A DNA stretch of 64,000 nucleotides from Sulfuricellaceae bacterium. GTDB lineage: Bacteria; Pseudomonadota; Gammaproteobacteria; Burkholderiales; Sulfuricellaceae. The DNA lies in the NCBI GenBank assembly GCA_030690895.1, contig JAUYFQ010000020.1, forward strand, positions 1-64,000, written 5' to 3'. The translations under genes were made by a program, and so were the position numbers. Each line of letters starts with the position of its first letter. Within the stretch, counting starts at the first letter, position 1. A model generated the notes under the pieces. The model was not told where the DNA came from and made no database searches. It worked only from the letters and a program-made list of their open reading frames with translations. Below are positions 7,555 through 16,903 of this stretch, in pieces.

Positions 7555-10500
7555 ATGGCCATCACCGTTTCCCTGCGCGGTCGCAACGCGCTTTCTCCTT
7601 TTCGTTTCGACAAGTTGATGCGCGCTTTGACTGAGGTCGCGCCGACTGTATCGCATCTTTATGCTGAATACTGGCATTTTGTTTCCCTGCCACGTGCACT
7701 GGATGCGGGCGAGACGAGCCGCATTGAGGAAATTCTGACTTATGGGCCGGCTTCTCAAGTGGAGGCGCCAGAGGGCGAGCTGTTGCTGGTATTTCCGCGT
7801 TTCGGGACGATTTCTCCCTGGTCTTCCAAGGCGACGGAGATTGCGAAGCATTGCGGGCTGGAACTGGTGGAGCGGATCGAGCGCGGGGTGGCGTTTCGTC
7901 TGCGTAAACAGGATGGAAGCGCGCTGACGGCGGATGAGAAGGCAGCCATCCTGCCGCTGCTTCATGACCGCATGACGGAAATCGTGTGCGGTGATTTTGA
8001 CCAGGCTCAGCGCCTGTTTGCCCATGTTGCGCCGCAAGCCTTGCGGAGCGTGGATGTGCTGGCGGGCGGCCGGGCGGCGCTGGATGAGGCGAATACGGGC
8101 TGGGGCTTGGCCTTGTCTGCCGATGAGATCGACTATCTGGTGGAAAACTTTACCCGCATCGGACGCAATCCGACCGATGTCGAGCTGATGATGTTCGCGC
8201 AGGCCAATTCAGAACATTGCCGTCACAAGATTTTCAACGCTGATTGGGTGATCGACGGGGAAATCCAGCCGCATTCCCTGTTCGGGATGATCCGCAATAC
8301 CCACGCCGTCAGCCCGGCGGGAACAGTGGTGGCGTATTCGGATAACTCCTCCGTGATCGAAGGCGCGCAGATCGAGCGTTTCTACCCGGATGCGGCCAGC
8401 AAGCGCTATCGCTACCGCAGCGAGATGACGCACATTTTGATGAAGGTCGAGACCCATAATCACCCGACTGCCATTTCGCCCTTTCCCGGCGCGGCGACTG
8501 GCTCTGGCGGCGAGATTCGCGATGAGGGCGCAACCGGCATCGGCTCGAAACCCAAGGCAGGCTTGTGCGGGTTTTCGGTTTCCAACCTCAATATTCCGGA
8601 TTTCGTGCAGCCATGGGAGCGCTACGTCCCTCTCCCTTTATGCCCTTTAGGGTACAACCCTCCCCCGCAGGACTTTCCCTCTCCCCAACCCTCCCCCGGG
8701 GGGGGAGGGGGCGAACGACAAGGGCGATTGTTTGATTTGGGGGCAAACGAGCACGCCGTTGGCGTGGCCAGGGAAACATACGGCAAACCTGGCCGTATCG
8801 CTTCCGCACTCCAGATCATGCTGGAAGGCCCAATTGGGGCGGCGGCATTCAACAATGAATTCGGTCGCCCAAATCTGGCGGGTTATTTCCGCACTTTTGA
8901 AGAACATGTGGCGGGCGAGATGCGCGGCTATCACAAGCCCATCATGCTGGCAGGCGGGGCGGGCAATATCGCCGAGCGGGACTCGTTCAAGAAAGAAGTC
9001 ACGCCCGGTGCCTTGCTGATTCAGTTGGGTGGCCCCGGCATGTTGATTGGCCTCGGCGGCGGCGCGGCTTCCAGCATGGATACCGGCTCGAACGCGGAGA
9101 ATCTGGATTTTGATTCGGTACAGCGTGGCAACCCGGAAATGCAGCGGCGCGCGCAGGAAGTGATCGACCGTTGCTGGCAACTGGGCGAGGCCAATCCTAT
9201 TCTGTCCATTCACGATGTCGGCGCTGGCGGCATTTCCAATGCCTTGCCGGAGCTGGTGGACGGTTCCGGGCGCGGCGGGCGCTTCCGCCTGCGCGATGTG
9301 CCTTCCGAAGAATCCGGCATGACGCCCATGCAGATCTGGTCGAACGAGTCGCAGGAACGCTATGTGCTGGCGATTGCGCCGGAAAGTCTTCCACTGTTTT
9401 CCGGTTTGTGCGAGCGCGAGCGCTGCCCTTATGCGGTGATTGGCGAAGCCACCGCCGCTGCCCATCTGGAAGTCTCCGACAGCCATTTCGGCAATAATCC
9501 CGTGGATATGGACATGAGCGTGCTGCTGGGCAAACCGCCGAAAATGACGCGCAATGTCAGCCGCGTCCAGCGCGATGCCCTTCCTTTTGAAACGGCTGAT
9601 TTGCGCCTGGATGACGCCATCTGGCGCGTGTTGCGCCTGCCGGTGGTGGGCGACAAGACTTTCCTGATCAGCATCGGCGACCGCACGGTGGGTGGTTTTA
9701 CCGCGCGTGACCAGTTTGTCGGCCCCTGGCAGACGCCGGTGGCGGATGTGGCGGTGACGACGATGGGCTACGATACGCTGCTAGGCGAGGCCTTCGCCAT
9801 GGGCGAGCGCGCACCGCTGGCGCTGCTGGACGCCCCCGCTTCGGGGCGCATGGCGATAGGCGAATCCCTGACCAATATCGCCGCTGCCCGAATCGAAAAA
9901 ATCGGTGACATCAAGCTTTCCGCCAACTGGATGGTTGCTGCCGGACACACCGGCGAGGATGCCGCGCTGTACGATACGGTTCAAACCGTCGGCATGGAGT
10001 TGTGCCCTGCGCTCGGGATCAGTATTCCGGTCGGCAAGGATTCCATGTCCATGAAGAGCGTGTGGACTGACGAGGGAGAACAAAAGTCCGTCACCGCGCC
10101 ACTGTCTCTGGTGATCACTGCCTTCGCGCCGGTTGTGGATGCGCGCATGATCCTGACGCCGCAATTGCGCGCCGATCAGGGCGAGAGCGACCTGATCCTG
10201 ATCGACTTGGGGCAAGGCAAATCGCGGTTGGGCGGCTCTGCGCTGGCGCAAGTTTACAAACAGGTGGGTGATGAACCGCCGGATGTCGTTTCTGCGACCC
10301 AACTCAAGGCATTTTTCGACACCATTCAAACCCTCAACCAGCAGGGTCTGTTGCTGGCCTACCATGACCGTTCCGATGGCGGGCTGTTCGTTACCCTGTG
10401 TGAAATGATGTTCGCGGGGCATGCTGGCGTGACGCTCGATGTGGGCGAGCTGTGCTACGAGAAAATTCGTGATGACGTCGAGCAGCGCGGCGAGGAAGAG

Positions 10501-11664
10501 CCTGAAATTCCAGAAGGCAGCTATTCCGAGCGTATTTTCCCGGTGCTGTTCAACGAGGAATTGGGTGCGGTGCTGCAAGTGCGCCGCAGCGACACCTCCG
10601 CCGTGATGCAGACCTTTTTTAACGCCGGGCTACGCAGCGAATTTTATGTGATCGGCAGCCTGAATGCGGATGACGCTTTGCGCATCGTGCGAAATGAAAG
10701 CGAGATTTTCAGCGCCAGCCGGGTCGATCTTCAACGCGCCTGGTCGGAAACGACCTATCACATGCAAAGCCTGCGCGATAACCCGAATTGCGCCCGGCAA
10801 GAGTTCGAGCGCATTCTGGATGCGTCTGACCCCGGCCTGCTGGCAGAGCCTGCATTCGACCTGAACGACAACATCGCCGCACCCTATATTGCAACCGGCG
10901 TGCGTCCGGCCATGGCGATCCTGCGCGAGCAGGGCGTGAACGGCGAAGTGGAAATGGCGGCGGCTTTCGATCGTGCCGGCTTCGATGCCGTCGATGTCCA
11001 CATGAGCGACATCATCTCAGGGCGGGTTTCGCTGGCTGGTTTCAAGGGATTGGCTGCTTGCGGCGGTTTTTCCTATGGCGACGTGCTGGGGGCAGGGGAG
11101 GGCTGGGCCAAGTCCATCCTTTTCAACAGCCGAGCGCGCGACGATTTTGAAGCCTTCTTCAGGCGTGCCGATACCTTCGCCCTTGGCGTGTGCAACGGCT
11201 GCCAGATGATGAGCAACCTGCACAGCATCATCCCCGGCGCCCAGAACTGGCCGCACTTCGTGCGCAACCGCTCCGAGCAGTTCGAAGCGCGTTTCGTGAG
11301 TGTGGAAATTCCAGAAAGCCCATCCCTGTTCTTCAATGGCATGGCGGGTAGCCGATTGCCCATCGTGGTGGCGCACGGCGAAGGCTATGCCGAGTTCGCC
11401 AGCGACGCGCAACGGCAAGCCGCTCAGGTGGCCTTGCGCTACGTCGATCACCGGGGGCAGGTAGCAACGACTTATCCGCTCAACCCCAATGGCTCGCCCG
11501 ACGGCATCACCGGCCTGACCACGCCGGATGGCCGCTTCACCATCATGATGCCGCACCCCGAGCGCGTGTTCCGCACGGTTCAGCACTCCTGGCACCCGGA
11601 TCACTGGGGTGAGGACGGCCCTTGGCTGCGCATGTTCCGCAATGCGAGGAAGTGGACTGCATGA
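7555..11664 (+). CDS. purL: Phosphoribosylformylglycinamidine synthase
   Basis: This is the fourth step of purine synthesis (FGAR + Gln + ATP to FGAM). It is the single-chain large form: an N-terminal PurS-like domain, a linker, two AIR-synthase-like ATP-binding halves ([65 protein letters not shown]), and a C-terminal glutaminase with the nucleophile Cys in [12 protein letters not shown] and the His/Glu of MPHPERVFR. At 1369 aa it is longer than the usual ~1295-1320. The excess is explained by a 52-codon in-frame insertion at 8623-8778, between [11 protein letters not shown] and [17 protein letters not shown], which are normally contiguous. It overlaps the acyltransferase gene by 4 bp. Confidence 0.97.
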   Translation: MAITVSLRGRNALSPFRFDKLMRALTEVAPTVSHLYAEYWHFVSLPRALDAGETSRIEEILTYGPASQVEAPEGELLLVFPRFGTISPWSSKATEIAKHCGLELVERIERGVAFRLRKQDGSALTADEKAAILPLLHDRMTEIVCGDFDQAQRLFAHVAPQALRSVDVLAGGRAALDEANTGWGLALSADEIDYLVENFTRIGRNPTDVELMMFAQANSEHCRHKIFNADWVIDGEIQPHSLFGMIRNTHAVSPAGTVVAYSDNSSVIEGAQIERFYPDAASKRYRYRSEMTHILMKVETHNHPTAISPFPGAATGSGGEIRDEGATGIGSKPKAGLCGFSVSNLNIPDFVQPWERYVPLPLCPLGYNPPPQDFPSPQPSPGGGGGERQGRLFDLGANEHAVGVARETYGKPGRIASALQIMLEGPIGAAAFNNEFGRPNLAGYFRTFEEHVAGEMRGYHKPIMLAGGAGNIAERDSFKKEVTPGALLIQLGGPGMLIGLGGGAASSMDTGSNAENLDFDSVQRGNPEMQRRAQEVIDRCWQLGEANPILSIHDVGAGGISNALPELVDGSGRGGRFRLRDVPSEESGMTPMQIWSNESQERYVLAIAPESLPLFSGLCERERCPYAVIGEATAAAHLEVSDSHFGNNPVDMDMSVLLGKPPKMTRNVSRVQRDALPFETADLRLDDAIWRVLRLPVVGDKTFLISIGDRTVGGFTARDQFVGPWQTPVADVAVTTMGYDTLLGEAFAMGERAPLALLDAPASGRMAIGESLTNIAAARIEKIGDIKLSANWMVAAGHTGEDAALYDTVQTVGMELCPALGISIPVGKDSMSMKSVWTDEGEQKSVTAPLSLVITAFAPVVDARMILTPQLRADQGESDLILIDLGQGKSRLGGSALAQVYKQVGDEPPDVVSATQLKAFFDTIQTLNQQGLLLAYHDRSDGGLFVTLCEMMFAGHAGVTLDVGELCYEKIRDDVEQRGEEEPEIPEGSYSERIFPVLFNEELGAVLQVRRSDTSAVMQTFFNAGLRSEFYVIGSLNADDALRIVRNESEIFSASRVDLQRAWSETTYHMQSLRDNPNCARQEFERILDASDPGLLAEPAFDLNDNIAAPYIATGVRPAMAILREQGVNGEVEMAAAFDRAGFDAVDVHMSDIISGRVSLAGFKGLAACGGFSYGDVLGAGEGWAKSILFNSRARDDFEAFFRRADTFALGVCNGCQMMSNLHSIIPGAQNWPHFVRNRSEQFEARFVSVEIPESPSLFFNGMAGSRLPIVVAHGEGYAEFASDAQRQAAQVALRYVDHRGQVATTYPLNPNGSPDGITGLTTPDGRFTIMMPHPERVFRTVQHSWHPDHWGEDGPWLRMFRNARKWTA
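8623..8778. repeat. 156-bp in-frame palindromic insertion within purL (copy D)
   Basis: This stretch encodes 52 residues rich in Pro/Gly ([14 protein letters not shown]..., [13 protein letters not shown]...) with no counterpart in PurL. It contains a C-run/G-run palindrome around 8688-8710 (CCCTCCCCC then GGGGGAGGG) and a CACGCC-gtt-GGCGTG hairpin at 8752-8766. The frame is kept and both flanks are normal PurL sequence with a Tyr codon at each junction. It is a longer and more diverged relative of the elements in rnfG, nth and the HEAT gene. Confidence 0.8.
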
Positions 11665-12785
11665 GTCAGGCAATAGAAAAAAAACCTGTCTCAAGCCGTT
11701 TTGCTCATGTGGATATTGTCAAGGCCGTCGCTTCGCAACTGATCGTATTGCATCACCTGGCATTTTACGGCCCCTTGTCGGATAGCCTGTTCAAACTCGC
11801 GCCGGAGATGGTTTCCTGGATGTATGACTACGCCCGCATGGCCGTTCAGGCCTTTCTGGTGGTGGGCGGCTTTCTCGCCGCTCGCAGCCTGGCGCCGCAG
11901 GGGAAGTTGCTGCTCGAACAACCGATCCGCTATCTCGCCAAACGCTATGTCCGACTGGTGTACCCGTTTGCCGTGGCCTTGTTGCTGGCGATTCTGGCAG
12001 CCTGGGCTGCCAGAATCATGACCGATCTGGAATTCGTGCCTGACAGCCCGAAGCTGAAGCAGCTATTGGCGCACCTTTTCCTGTTGCATAACGTACTGAA
12101 TGTGGACGCGCTATCAGCGGGCGTCTGGTATGTCGCCATCGATTTTCAACTGACTGCGCTGTTCTTGCTGCTGCTCTGGCTCAGCAGGAAATCCGAAATA
12201 ATGGCTGTAATGGCTGTTGCCAGCCTAGGCGTCGCCGCCCTGTTCTTTTTTAATCTGGATGCAAACTGGGATGTCTGGGCGATTTATTTCTTTGGCTCGT
12301 ATGCGCTGGGCGTAGCGGCCTTCTGGTCGAGCCGGGCGAGCATCCTGTGGCTGGCGGCGATTGTCCTGGCTGTCGTGCTCGCCATGCTGGCCGAATACCG
12401 CCTGCGCATCTTGGTCGCGCTGGCAGTCGCCCTGTTCCTGGCGCTGGCGCAACACGGCCTGTTTCATTCTCGCGCCCTTCAATGTATGCCGCACAGCGCC
12501 GTGATCCAGTATCTGAGCCGGACATCCTATTCGCTGTTTCTGGTGCATTTCGCGGTGCTCATGCTGGCGAATGCGGTTTTCGAGCGTTTCTTCGATGCCA
12601 GCCCATCGCTGGCGGTGATGCTGGCCTTGCTCGCCTGGGCAACGAGCATGGCCGCAGCCGACGTGTTTTATCGGCGGGTAGAGCGAGCCAATCCTGGGGT
12701 GCCTGAATTTATCCGCTCGGGTGCAGCCATGCTGTTTTCTTTTGTGAAACGAATTCCGGGGTGGTTGGCGGAGCAGCGCGGGTAA
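11661..12785 (+). CDS. Acyltransferase family 3 membrane protein
   Basis: A ~374-aa integral membrane protein of the acyltransferase-3 (OafA/YrhL/NodX) family, which moves acyl groups onto exported sugars or lipids. The conserved opening segment is [21 protein letters not shown], with the His typical of the active site. About ten hydrophobic segments follow (for example [17 protein letters not shown] and [18 protein letters not shown]), along with the C-terminal SYSLFLVHF motif. The ATG at 11661 overlaps the purL stop (ATGA), so the gene is probably co-transcribed with purL. No acceptor can be assigned. Confidence 0.85.
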   Translation: MSQAIEKKPVSSRFAHVDIVKAVASQLIVLHHLAFYGPLSDSLFKLAPEMVSWMYDYARMAVQAFLVVGGFLAARSLAPQGKLLLEQPIRYLAKRYVRLVYPFAVALLLAILAAWAARIMTDLEFVPDSPKLKQLLAHLFLLHNVLNVDALSAGVWYVAIDFQLTALFLLLLWLSRKSEIMAVMAVASLGVAALFFFNLDANWDVWAIYFFGSYALGVAAFWSSRASILWLAAIVLAVVLAMLAEYRLRILVALAVALFLALAQHGLFHSRALQCMPHSAVIQYLSRTSYSLFLVHFAVLMLANAVFERFFDASPSLAVMLALLAWATSMAAADVFYRRVERANPGVPEFIRSGAAMLFSFVKRIPGWLAEQRG

Positions 12786-12906
12786 CGACTGGCTACTGAC
12801 TATGTGTGTCCTGTTTTTCTCGGTTGAGCCCATAAAAACCGTAAACCTTGCGATGATGCGGGTTTACAGCAAAAATGGAAGAAATAGGGAGCCACGGTCG
12901 TAGAGT

Positions 12907-13503
12907 TCAGGCGACTTGCGCGGTTTTATGCGCAAGGGCGTCTGGATCGCCGGGTTGAGCCATTTCCACCACCCACAACCGTAATTGGCTGGGCTGTGGG
13001 AATGCCTGCGGAATTGCAGATAATGAGAATGGAAGTTCCGGTGCTTCGGCAAGCGGTGTATCCATGAGATTTCTTTCTCGGCTCATTTCAATCGCGAGTT
13101 TCAGGTAACGGCGAAGAAGCAAGATAGGAGGGAGTTGGTTTTTTTCCACCAGCCATTCGAGCGCATCGCGGGCGCACTTTGAGCTATTGCATGATCGGCA
13201 TGCCCAGACGAGGTTGTCTCCGGTGTTTGCTCCACCTCGCTTTGTTGGAATGAGGTGGTCAATGGACAAATAGTCTCGGCTCCCGCAGTAGCAGCAAGCC
13301 TGGGGTAGCACCATCTTCAAGCGTTCATCGTCAGCTAGAGAACCAATGCTCATGGTCTGATTATTCAGGCCTTTGTAGAGGCGAGAACGAATCATGAACT
13401 GTGTGCGCCCGTACTTCTCGGCTTTCGCTGTAATAGCCGAATGTGCCATCGCGAGGTTCGCATATGACCAGTGAAGCAACTCGCCAAGGGTGGTGATTTC
13501 CAT
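12907..13503 (-). CDS. HNH endonuclease-domain protein
   Basis: A 198-aa protein with a central HNH/McrA-like nuclease domain: zinc ligands CYCGSRDYLS and ACRSCNSSK, and the catalytic block LSIDHLIPTKRGG...NLVWA. N- and C-terminal segments show no recognisable domain. Stand-alone HNH proteins of this kind occur in defence or mobile regions. It is the first gene of an accessory patch that also holds toxin-antitoxin remnants. No partner gene in the same operon can be seen. Confidence 0.82.
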   Translation of the reverse strand: MEITTLGELLHWSYANLAMAHSAITAKAEKYGRTQFMIRSRLYKGLNNQTMSIGSLADDERLKMVLPQACCYCGSRDYLSIDHLIPTKRGGANTGDNLVWACRSCNSSKCARDALEWLVEKNQLPPILLLRRYLKLAIEMSRERNLMDTPLAEAPELPFSLSAIPQAFPQPSQLRLWVVEMAQPGDPDALAHKTAQVA

Positions 13504-13629
13504 GACTCAGGCTCAACGTAAAGTAGCCATCCTATTTGACGCAATGTTTTCCGTCAAAGCGATGGCTAGTTTGTTAGTGGTCTTAGTGGTCGCGTTAGTG
13601 GTCGCGGGGTCTTTCAAAATAACATATCT

Positions 13630-13947
13630 TCATCCGTGCGCCTTCTCAATGTCGTCCAGCATCGCTTTCCGCAAAATAGCGTTAATCCGCGTCTGGTAGC
13701 CTTTCCCCTGCTTCTTTAGCCACAGCAAGACATCCGAATCCACCCTGACTGTTGTTGCCTGCTTAACCGGCTTGTAAAACGGGTTGCGAACGGCGTTTTT
13801 CCAAAACTCGTCCGTCAGTGGCGGAATATCGCTGTAATCAATTTCGCTATCTGGCATTTCCGTCAAGGTTTGTAATTCGGCCTTTTGCTTCTCGGTTAGA
13901 GGTGGCATGTTGGCTAAATCAAGCTCATATTTAACAATCTTGCTCAT
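13630..13947 (-). CDS. brnA: BrnA-family antitoxin
   Basis: A 105-aa protein. The N-terminal half is acidic (PPLTEKQKAELQTLTEMPDSEIDYSDIPPL) and the C-terminus is a ribbon-helix-helix-type DNA-binding module (TVRVDSDVLLWLKKQGKGYQ...INAILRKAM). BrnA neutralises the BrnT RNase and represses the operon. It overlaps the 3' end of brnT by 17 bp in the usual toxin-first order. The coding sequence looks intact, whereas its toxin is frameshifted, so this antitoxin appears to be orphaned. Confidence 0.9.
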   Translation of the reverse strand: MSKIVKYELDLANMPPLTEKQKAELQTLTEMPDSEIDYSDIPPLTDEFWKNAVRNPFYKPVKQATTVRVDSDVLLWLKKQGKGYQTRINAILRKAMLDDIEKAHG

Positions 13948-14229
13948 AAATTCTCCTTTCCTTCAGCTCTGCCGTTCTGGCAGAAATAATACGAATGATC
14001 TCGATGCCGTCGCTATCCTCGCCAACGGTATGCGCCACCAGCAGCAACAAACATCCATCTACCATGCCATGCCAATGGTTCGCCAGCGACATTCACCACT
14101 TTCAATGCGGTCTTGTCTCATGAGCAAGAGCGGATCGGCAAACACACGAGCCGCAGTCTGGAAGCTGATTTTGTGCTTGGACAGGTTGCTTGCCGCCTTT
14201 TCATTATCCCACTCAAACCTAATAGTCAT
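13931..14229 (-). pseudogene. brnT: BrnT toxin gene broken by a 5-bp tandem duplication
   Basis: From the ATG at 14229 the frame reads MTIRFEWDNEKAASNLSKHK...ADPLLLMRQD...CRWRTIGMAW and then a TAG. In the +1 frame it resumes as VDGCLLLLVAHTVGEDSDG...IIRIISARTAELKERRIYEQ and ends at 13931. Both halves are recognisable BrnT (FEWDxxKAxxNLxKH start, RIISARxAxxxERxxYE end). At the break the plus strand has ATGCCATGCC (about 14063-14073). Removing one ATGCC unit restores a continuous BrnT reading IGMVDG. The toxin is therefore most likely inactive, unless this is a base-calling artefact. Confidence 0.87.
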
Positions 14230-14341
14230 TCGTTTATGTTACTACATTTTTTAATGTACACAAATACAAATACGGTTGCGGGTAGGGCAATAAACCGTGG
14301 TTCCCTGTTGTCGGCACGGCGCGATGGCAGCACATGGATCA

Positions 14342-15205
14342 TCAAGGGTAGCTGTAAGGATGCGGGTCGCTTGATCCTGCCGCAGCGGCTTGCGGTTTCA
14401 CTGTGGTGCGGGCGGCGCCTGCTTTTTGCGAAACCACGGGTTTGGCTTCGATGGCATCCGACAACAACCTGCTACTGGCAATTCTTGCAGAATCGGTTTC
14501 GCCATTGAGGTTGATGATGTTCAGCCTGCCGTAGCCTTTTCCGAACTCGTTGCTGAAGTCATAGACCGCGCCAATCACGGTCAGGTGGCCACCCTTGACC
14601 TCATGAGCGAATTTTTTCATGGCTCCTGCAACCTGATTGTTTACATTCAGTTTAACGCCTGCCAGATTTTCACCACCCTTGGGAATCTTGATCGTGTCCA
14701 GCTCGCGCCGGATGGTTTTGGATTCCTTGCGATAGTCTCCCGATGCCGCCTTGATTGCGCCGCAGGAGGAATGACCAACAAAAATCAGCAGCGGCGTGTG
14801 CAGGTGGTGCACGCCATATTCCACCGAGCCCTCTGCTGTGGCGAGCTGGTTACCGATGTTGCGCACCATGAACAGGTCGCCATCCGGTGTGCTATCCAGC
14901 GCATGGGTGTGCACGCGGGAGTCGGAGCAGGTGACGACGGTTGCGCGAGGCGTCTGTCCGGCAATCAGGGGGCGAAAATAGGCTTCATTGCGAGAGTCGG
15001 CGAAGGCTTCGTTGTCCTGCAACAGATTGCCGACGATGGCTTTGAGTTGTTCTGATTCGGAAATGGGAACCGGCCCGTTGACCACGGCCTGGCTCGTTTT
15101 GACTGCGTGATTGGCAGCAGGCTTGCCGTGATCGGTTGAGGCGCTTGCGAGTCCTGGCGTCATTACCAGCAAGGTTAAAATCAAAGTGTGGTGCAGTTTG
15201 ATCAT
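14342..15205 (-). CDS. Beta-class carbonic anhydrase, exported
   Basis: This enzyme interconverts CO2 and bicarbonate. The beta-class zinc ligands are visible: Cys and Asp-Arg pair in VVTCSDSRVHTHAL, then His and Cys in FVGHSSCGAIKAA, with the MVRNIGNQLATAEGSVEYGV block between. The N-terminus is a clear signal peptide (MIKLHHTLILTLLVMTPGLASAS), so the enzyme should act in the periplasm. The C-terminal ~30 residues are a low-complexity Ala/Pro tail. At 287 aa it is longer than cytoplasmic beta-CAs because of the signal peptide and tail. Confidence 0.92.
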   Translation of the reverse strand: MIKLHHTLILTLLVMTPGLASASTDHGKPAANHAVKTSQAVVNGPVPISESEQLKAIVGNLLQDNEAFADSRNEAYFRPLIAGQTPRATVVTCSDSRVHTHALDSTPDGDLFMVRNIGNQLATAEGSVEYGVHHLHTPLLIFVGHSSCGAIKAASGDYRKESKTIRRELDTIKIPKGGENLAGVKLNVNNQVAGAMKKFAHEVKGGHLTVIGAVYDFSNEFGKGYGRLNIINLNGETDSARIASSRLLSDAIEAKPVVSQKAGAARTTVKPQAAAAGSSDPHPYSYP

Positions 15206-15238
15206 GGTTATGCTCTCTCAAAATTATCAATGGCGAAT

Positions 15239-15652
15239 TCAAACATGCGAATTCTTGCGTCCCAATCCTTCTGCTATAAAGGCCAAGACCAAGGTGTTCA
15301 GACTGACGCCCTCGACCTTGGCTCGTTCTGCCAGCTTGGCATGGATTGATTTAGGCAGGCGGGTAACAAAGCGGCCTGAGGCTGCCTGTGCCGCCTCCGG
15401 TTGGTATGCCGGATCAGGAATTGACTTGCCTGCATCGGCTCTGGCGGACGCCCATGATTCAAAAGCATCGCGACCGTTGGCCACAGCCTCGGCTTCGGTT
15501 TCGCCATCGGACATGCAGCCGGGCAAATCCGGGAAGGTAATTAGATAGCCTCCACCATCCTCGGCCGATAGTGGGCTGACGATATGGGCGTAGGCCTCGA
15601 ACGGGTGTGGAGGAATGGCTTGGAGAATGTGCTTGATGGTGGTTTTATTCAT
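15239..15652 (-). CDS. hicB: HicB-family antitoxin (no HicA visible)
   Basis: A 137-aa protein. The N-terminal partly degraded RNase-H-like HicB fold is marked by AEDGGGYLITFPDLPGCMSDGETEAEAVANGRDAFESW. The C-terminal ribbon-helix-helix DNA-binding segment is RFVTRLPKSIHAKLAERAKVEGVSLNTLVLAFIAEGL. HicB normally works with the ~60-aa HicA RNase encoded next to it, but there is no such ORF on either side. It may regulate in trans or be a leftover antitoxin. It lies 30 bp downstream of the XRE regulator on the same strand. Confidence 0.85.
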   Translation of the reverse strand: MNKTTIKHILQAIPPHPFEAYAHIVSPLSAEDGGGYLITFPDLPGCMSDGETEAEAVANGRDAFESWASARADAGKSIPDPAYQPEAAQAASGRFVTRLPKSIHAKLAERAKVEGVSLNTLVLAFIAEGLGRKNSHV

Positions 15653-15682
15653 CGATAAGAGACTAATTAAACAGGCTCTGTT

Positions 15683-16084
15683 TTATGGTTTTTCTGCATG
15701 GACTAGCGCGAAAGTCAAGATCACCTCGCGAACCAACTTGCGTTGTGGCGGCGGGAGCGCAAGAAACGCTTCAAACACTTCACGTTCCTGATAACCGATC
15801 CCCTCATCCCAGCGCGCTTGCTTCTCTTGAATCTGTTGTTTAATTTCCAAACCAAAGGTTAACTCATCCAGTGGAATGTTCAACCATTTTGCCAATGTCT
15901 CAATTTTATCGAGGCGCGGAATGGATTGACCCTTCAGCCACTTGTTCACACCGTGCAACGTAACTCCCTTGCCGAAGTATCGTTGATTGAATTCACGCTC
16001 CAGCACAGCAGCTTCAGCCTTGTAGCCTGCTTTTACAATGGCTGCACGTAAACGTTCAGCAAATTTTTCATTTTTCCCATTCAT
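15683..16084 (-). CDS. XRE-family helix-turn-helix regulator
   Basis: A 133-aa protein. An HTH_3/Cro-CI type domain lies at about residues 8-75 (RLRAAIVKAGYKAEAAVLEREFNQRY, GVNKWLKGQSIPRLDKIETLAKWLNIPLDELTFG), followed by a helical tail of ~55 residues. It is divergent from the N6-methylase gene starting at 16206. The 120 bp between them carry several GTTAC/GTAAC repeats and a GCGT...ACGC half-palindrome (16145-16163), so it probably represses both directions as an R-M or phage-type controller. Direct targets are inferred only. Confidence 0.8.
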   Translation of the reverse strand: MNGKNEKFAERLRAAIVKAGYKAEAAVLEREFNQRYFGKGVTLHGVNKWLKGQSIPRLDKIETLAKWLNIPLDELTFGLEIKQQIQEKQARWDEGIGYQEREVFEAFLALPPPQRKLVREVILTFALVHAEKP

Positions 16085-16205
16085 TTCGTTACGTTACTGC
16101 GTTAAAAAGCCAGCAAAGTAACCAGCGTTAAAGTATCGAAAGAAGCGTTACTTATAATTACGCACTGATATAAACTAATAGTCCAGCCATAAGCGTAACT
16201 ATTAA

Positions 16206-16853
16206 ATGTCAGGCAAGCAGGTTATTTCCAAACAGCGTGTAGCAGACCACGGCGAGGTGTACACCCACGCGCGAGAAGTGAACGCCATGCTGGATTTGGT
16301 GAGGCAGGAAACCGAGCGCATTGAATCCCGTTTTTTAGAGCCGGCCTGCGGTACCGGCAATTTCCTGGTGGAAATCCTGAATCGGAAACTGGCGGTGGTT
16401 TCGACGCGCTATGCCAAATCGCAACTGGAATGGGAGCGACATGCGGCGCTGGCGGTGTCATCCATCTACGGCATCGACATCCTTGCCGACAACGTGGCGG
16501 CTTGCCGGGCGCGCTTGTTTGACGTGTTTGATGCGCAATACCGCGCGCTGTTTAAGCAACTCGTTCAAGCAAAATGTCAGGAGGCGGTGCGTTACCTCCT
16601 GCGTCAGAACATCTTGCATGGTGACGCGCTCACGCTGCAAACCGTGGGCAGTGATGAAACTGCCGCGCACCCAATCGTGTTTGCCGAATGGTCGGCGCTC
16701 AACGGCAGCCTGCTCAAGCGGCGCGATTTTGTATTCGCGCATTTGGTCGATAAAGCCAGCCACCGTGAACTGCCGCTGTTTTCAGACCTGGACCCAGCGC
16801 GGCCAGATATTCGCTCGCTTCGACTCTCTGCTGTGACGATAGTCCAAACGTAG
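16206..16853 (+). CDS. N6-adenine DNA methylase, apparently C-terminally truncated
   Basis: A 215-aa protein with the SAM-binding motif I FLEPACGTGNFLVEIL at about residues 39-54 and YGIDILADNVAACRARL further on, typical of type I/IIG restriction-system methylases. The catalytic NPPY/DPPY motif is absent. After the family-like ELPLFSDL the sequence drifts into DPARPDIRSLRLSAV... and stops, just before the converging guaA. It may be an inactive remnant of a restriction-modification gene. Its 5' side is shared with the divergent XRE regulator. Confidence 0.72.
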   Translation: MSGKQVISKQRVADHGEVYTHAREVNAMLDLVRQETERIESRFLEPACGTGNFLVEILNRKLAVVSTRYAKSQLEWERHAALAVSSIYGIDILADNVAACRARLFDVFDAQYRALFKQLVQAKCQEAVRYLLRQNILHGDALTLQTVGSDETAAHPIVFAEWSALNGSLLKRRDFVFAHLVDKASHRELPLFSDLDPARPDIRSLRLSAVTIVQT

Positions 16854-16903
16854 CCCCCCGTCACCAATATACCAATTGCACTCAACAGTAGTTGAAAGAC
16901 TTG

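Noticed and set aside
8647-9486. A 279-codon minus-strand frame inside purL
   Set aside because: It runs antisense to well-conserved PurL motifs and reads as low-quality sequence without family resemblance.
12841-12867. GTAAACC...GGTTTAC hairpin after the acyltransferase gene
   Set aside because: The stem is only 7 bp with a 13-base loop and there is no U-run in the right place, so it is too weak to call a terminator.
13574-13603. Three TTAGTGGTC copies in a row upstream of the HNH gene
   Set aside because: A short tandem repeat of this size in a gap is common by chance or slippage; no gene or known regulator fits it.
14221-14341. Possible promoter or operator ahead of brnT
   Set aside because: The spacer is AT-rich and could hold a promoter, but no distinct -35/-10 pair or palindrome could be defended.
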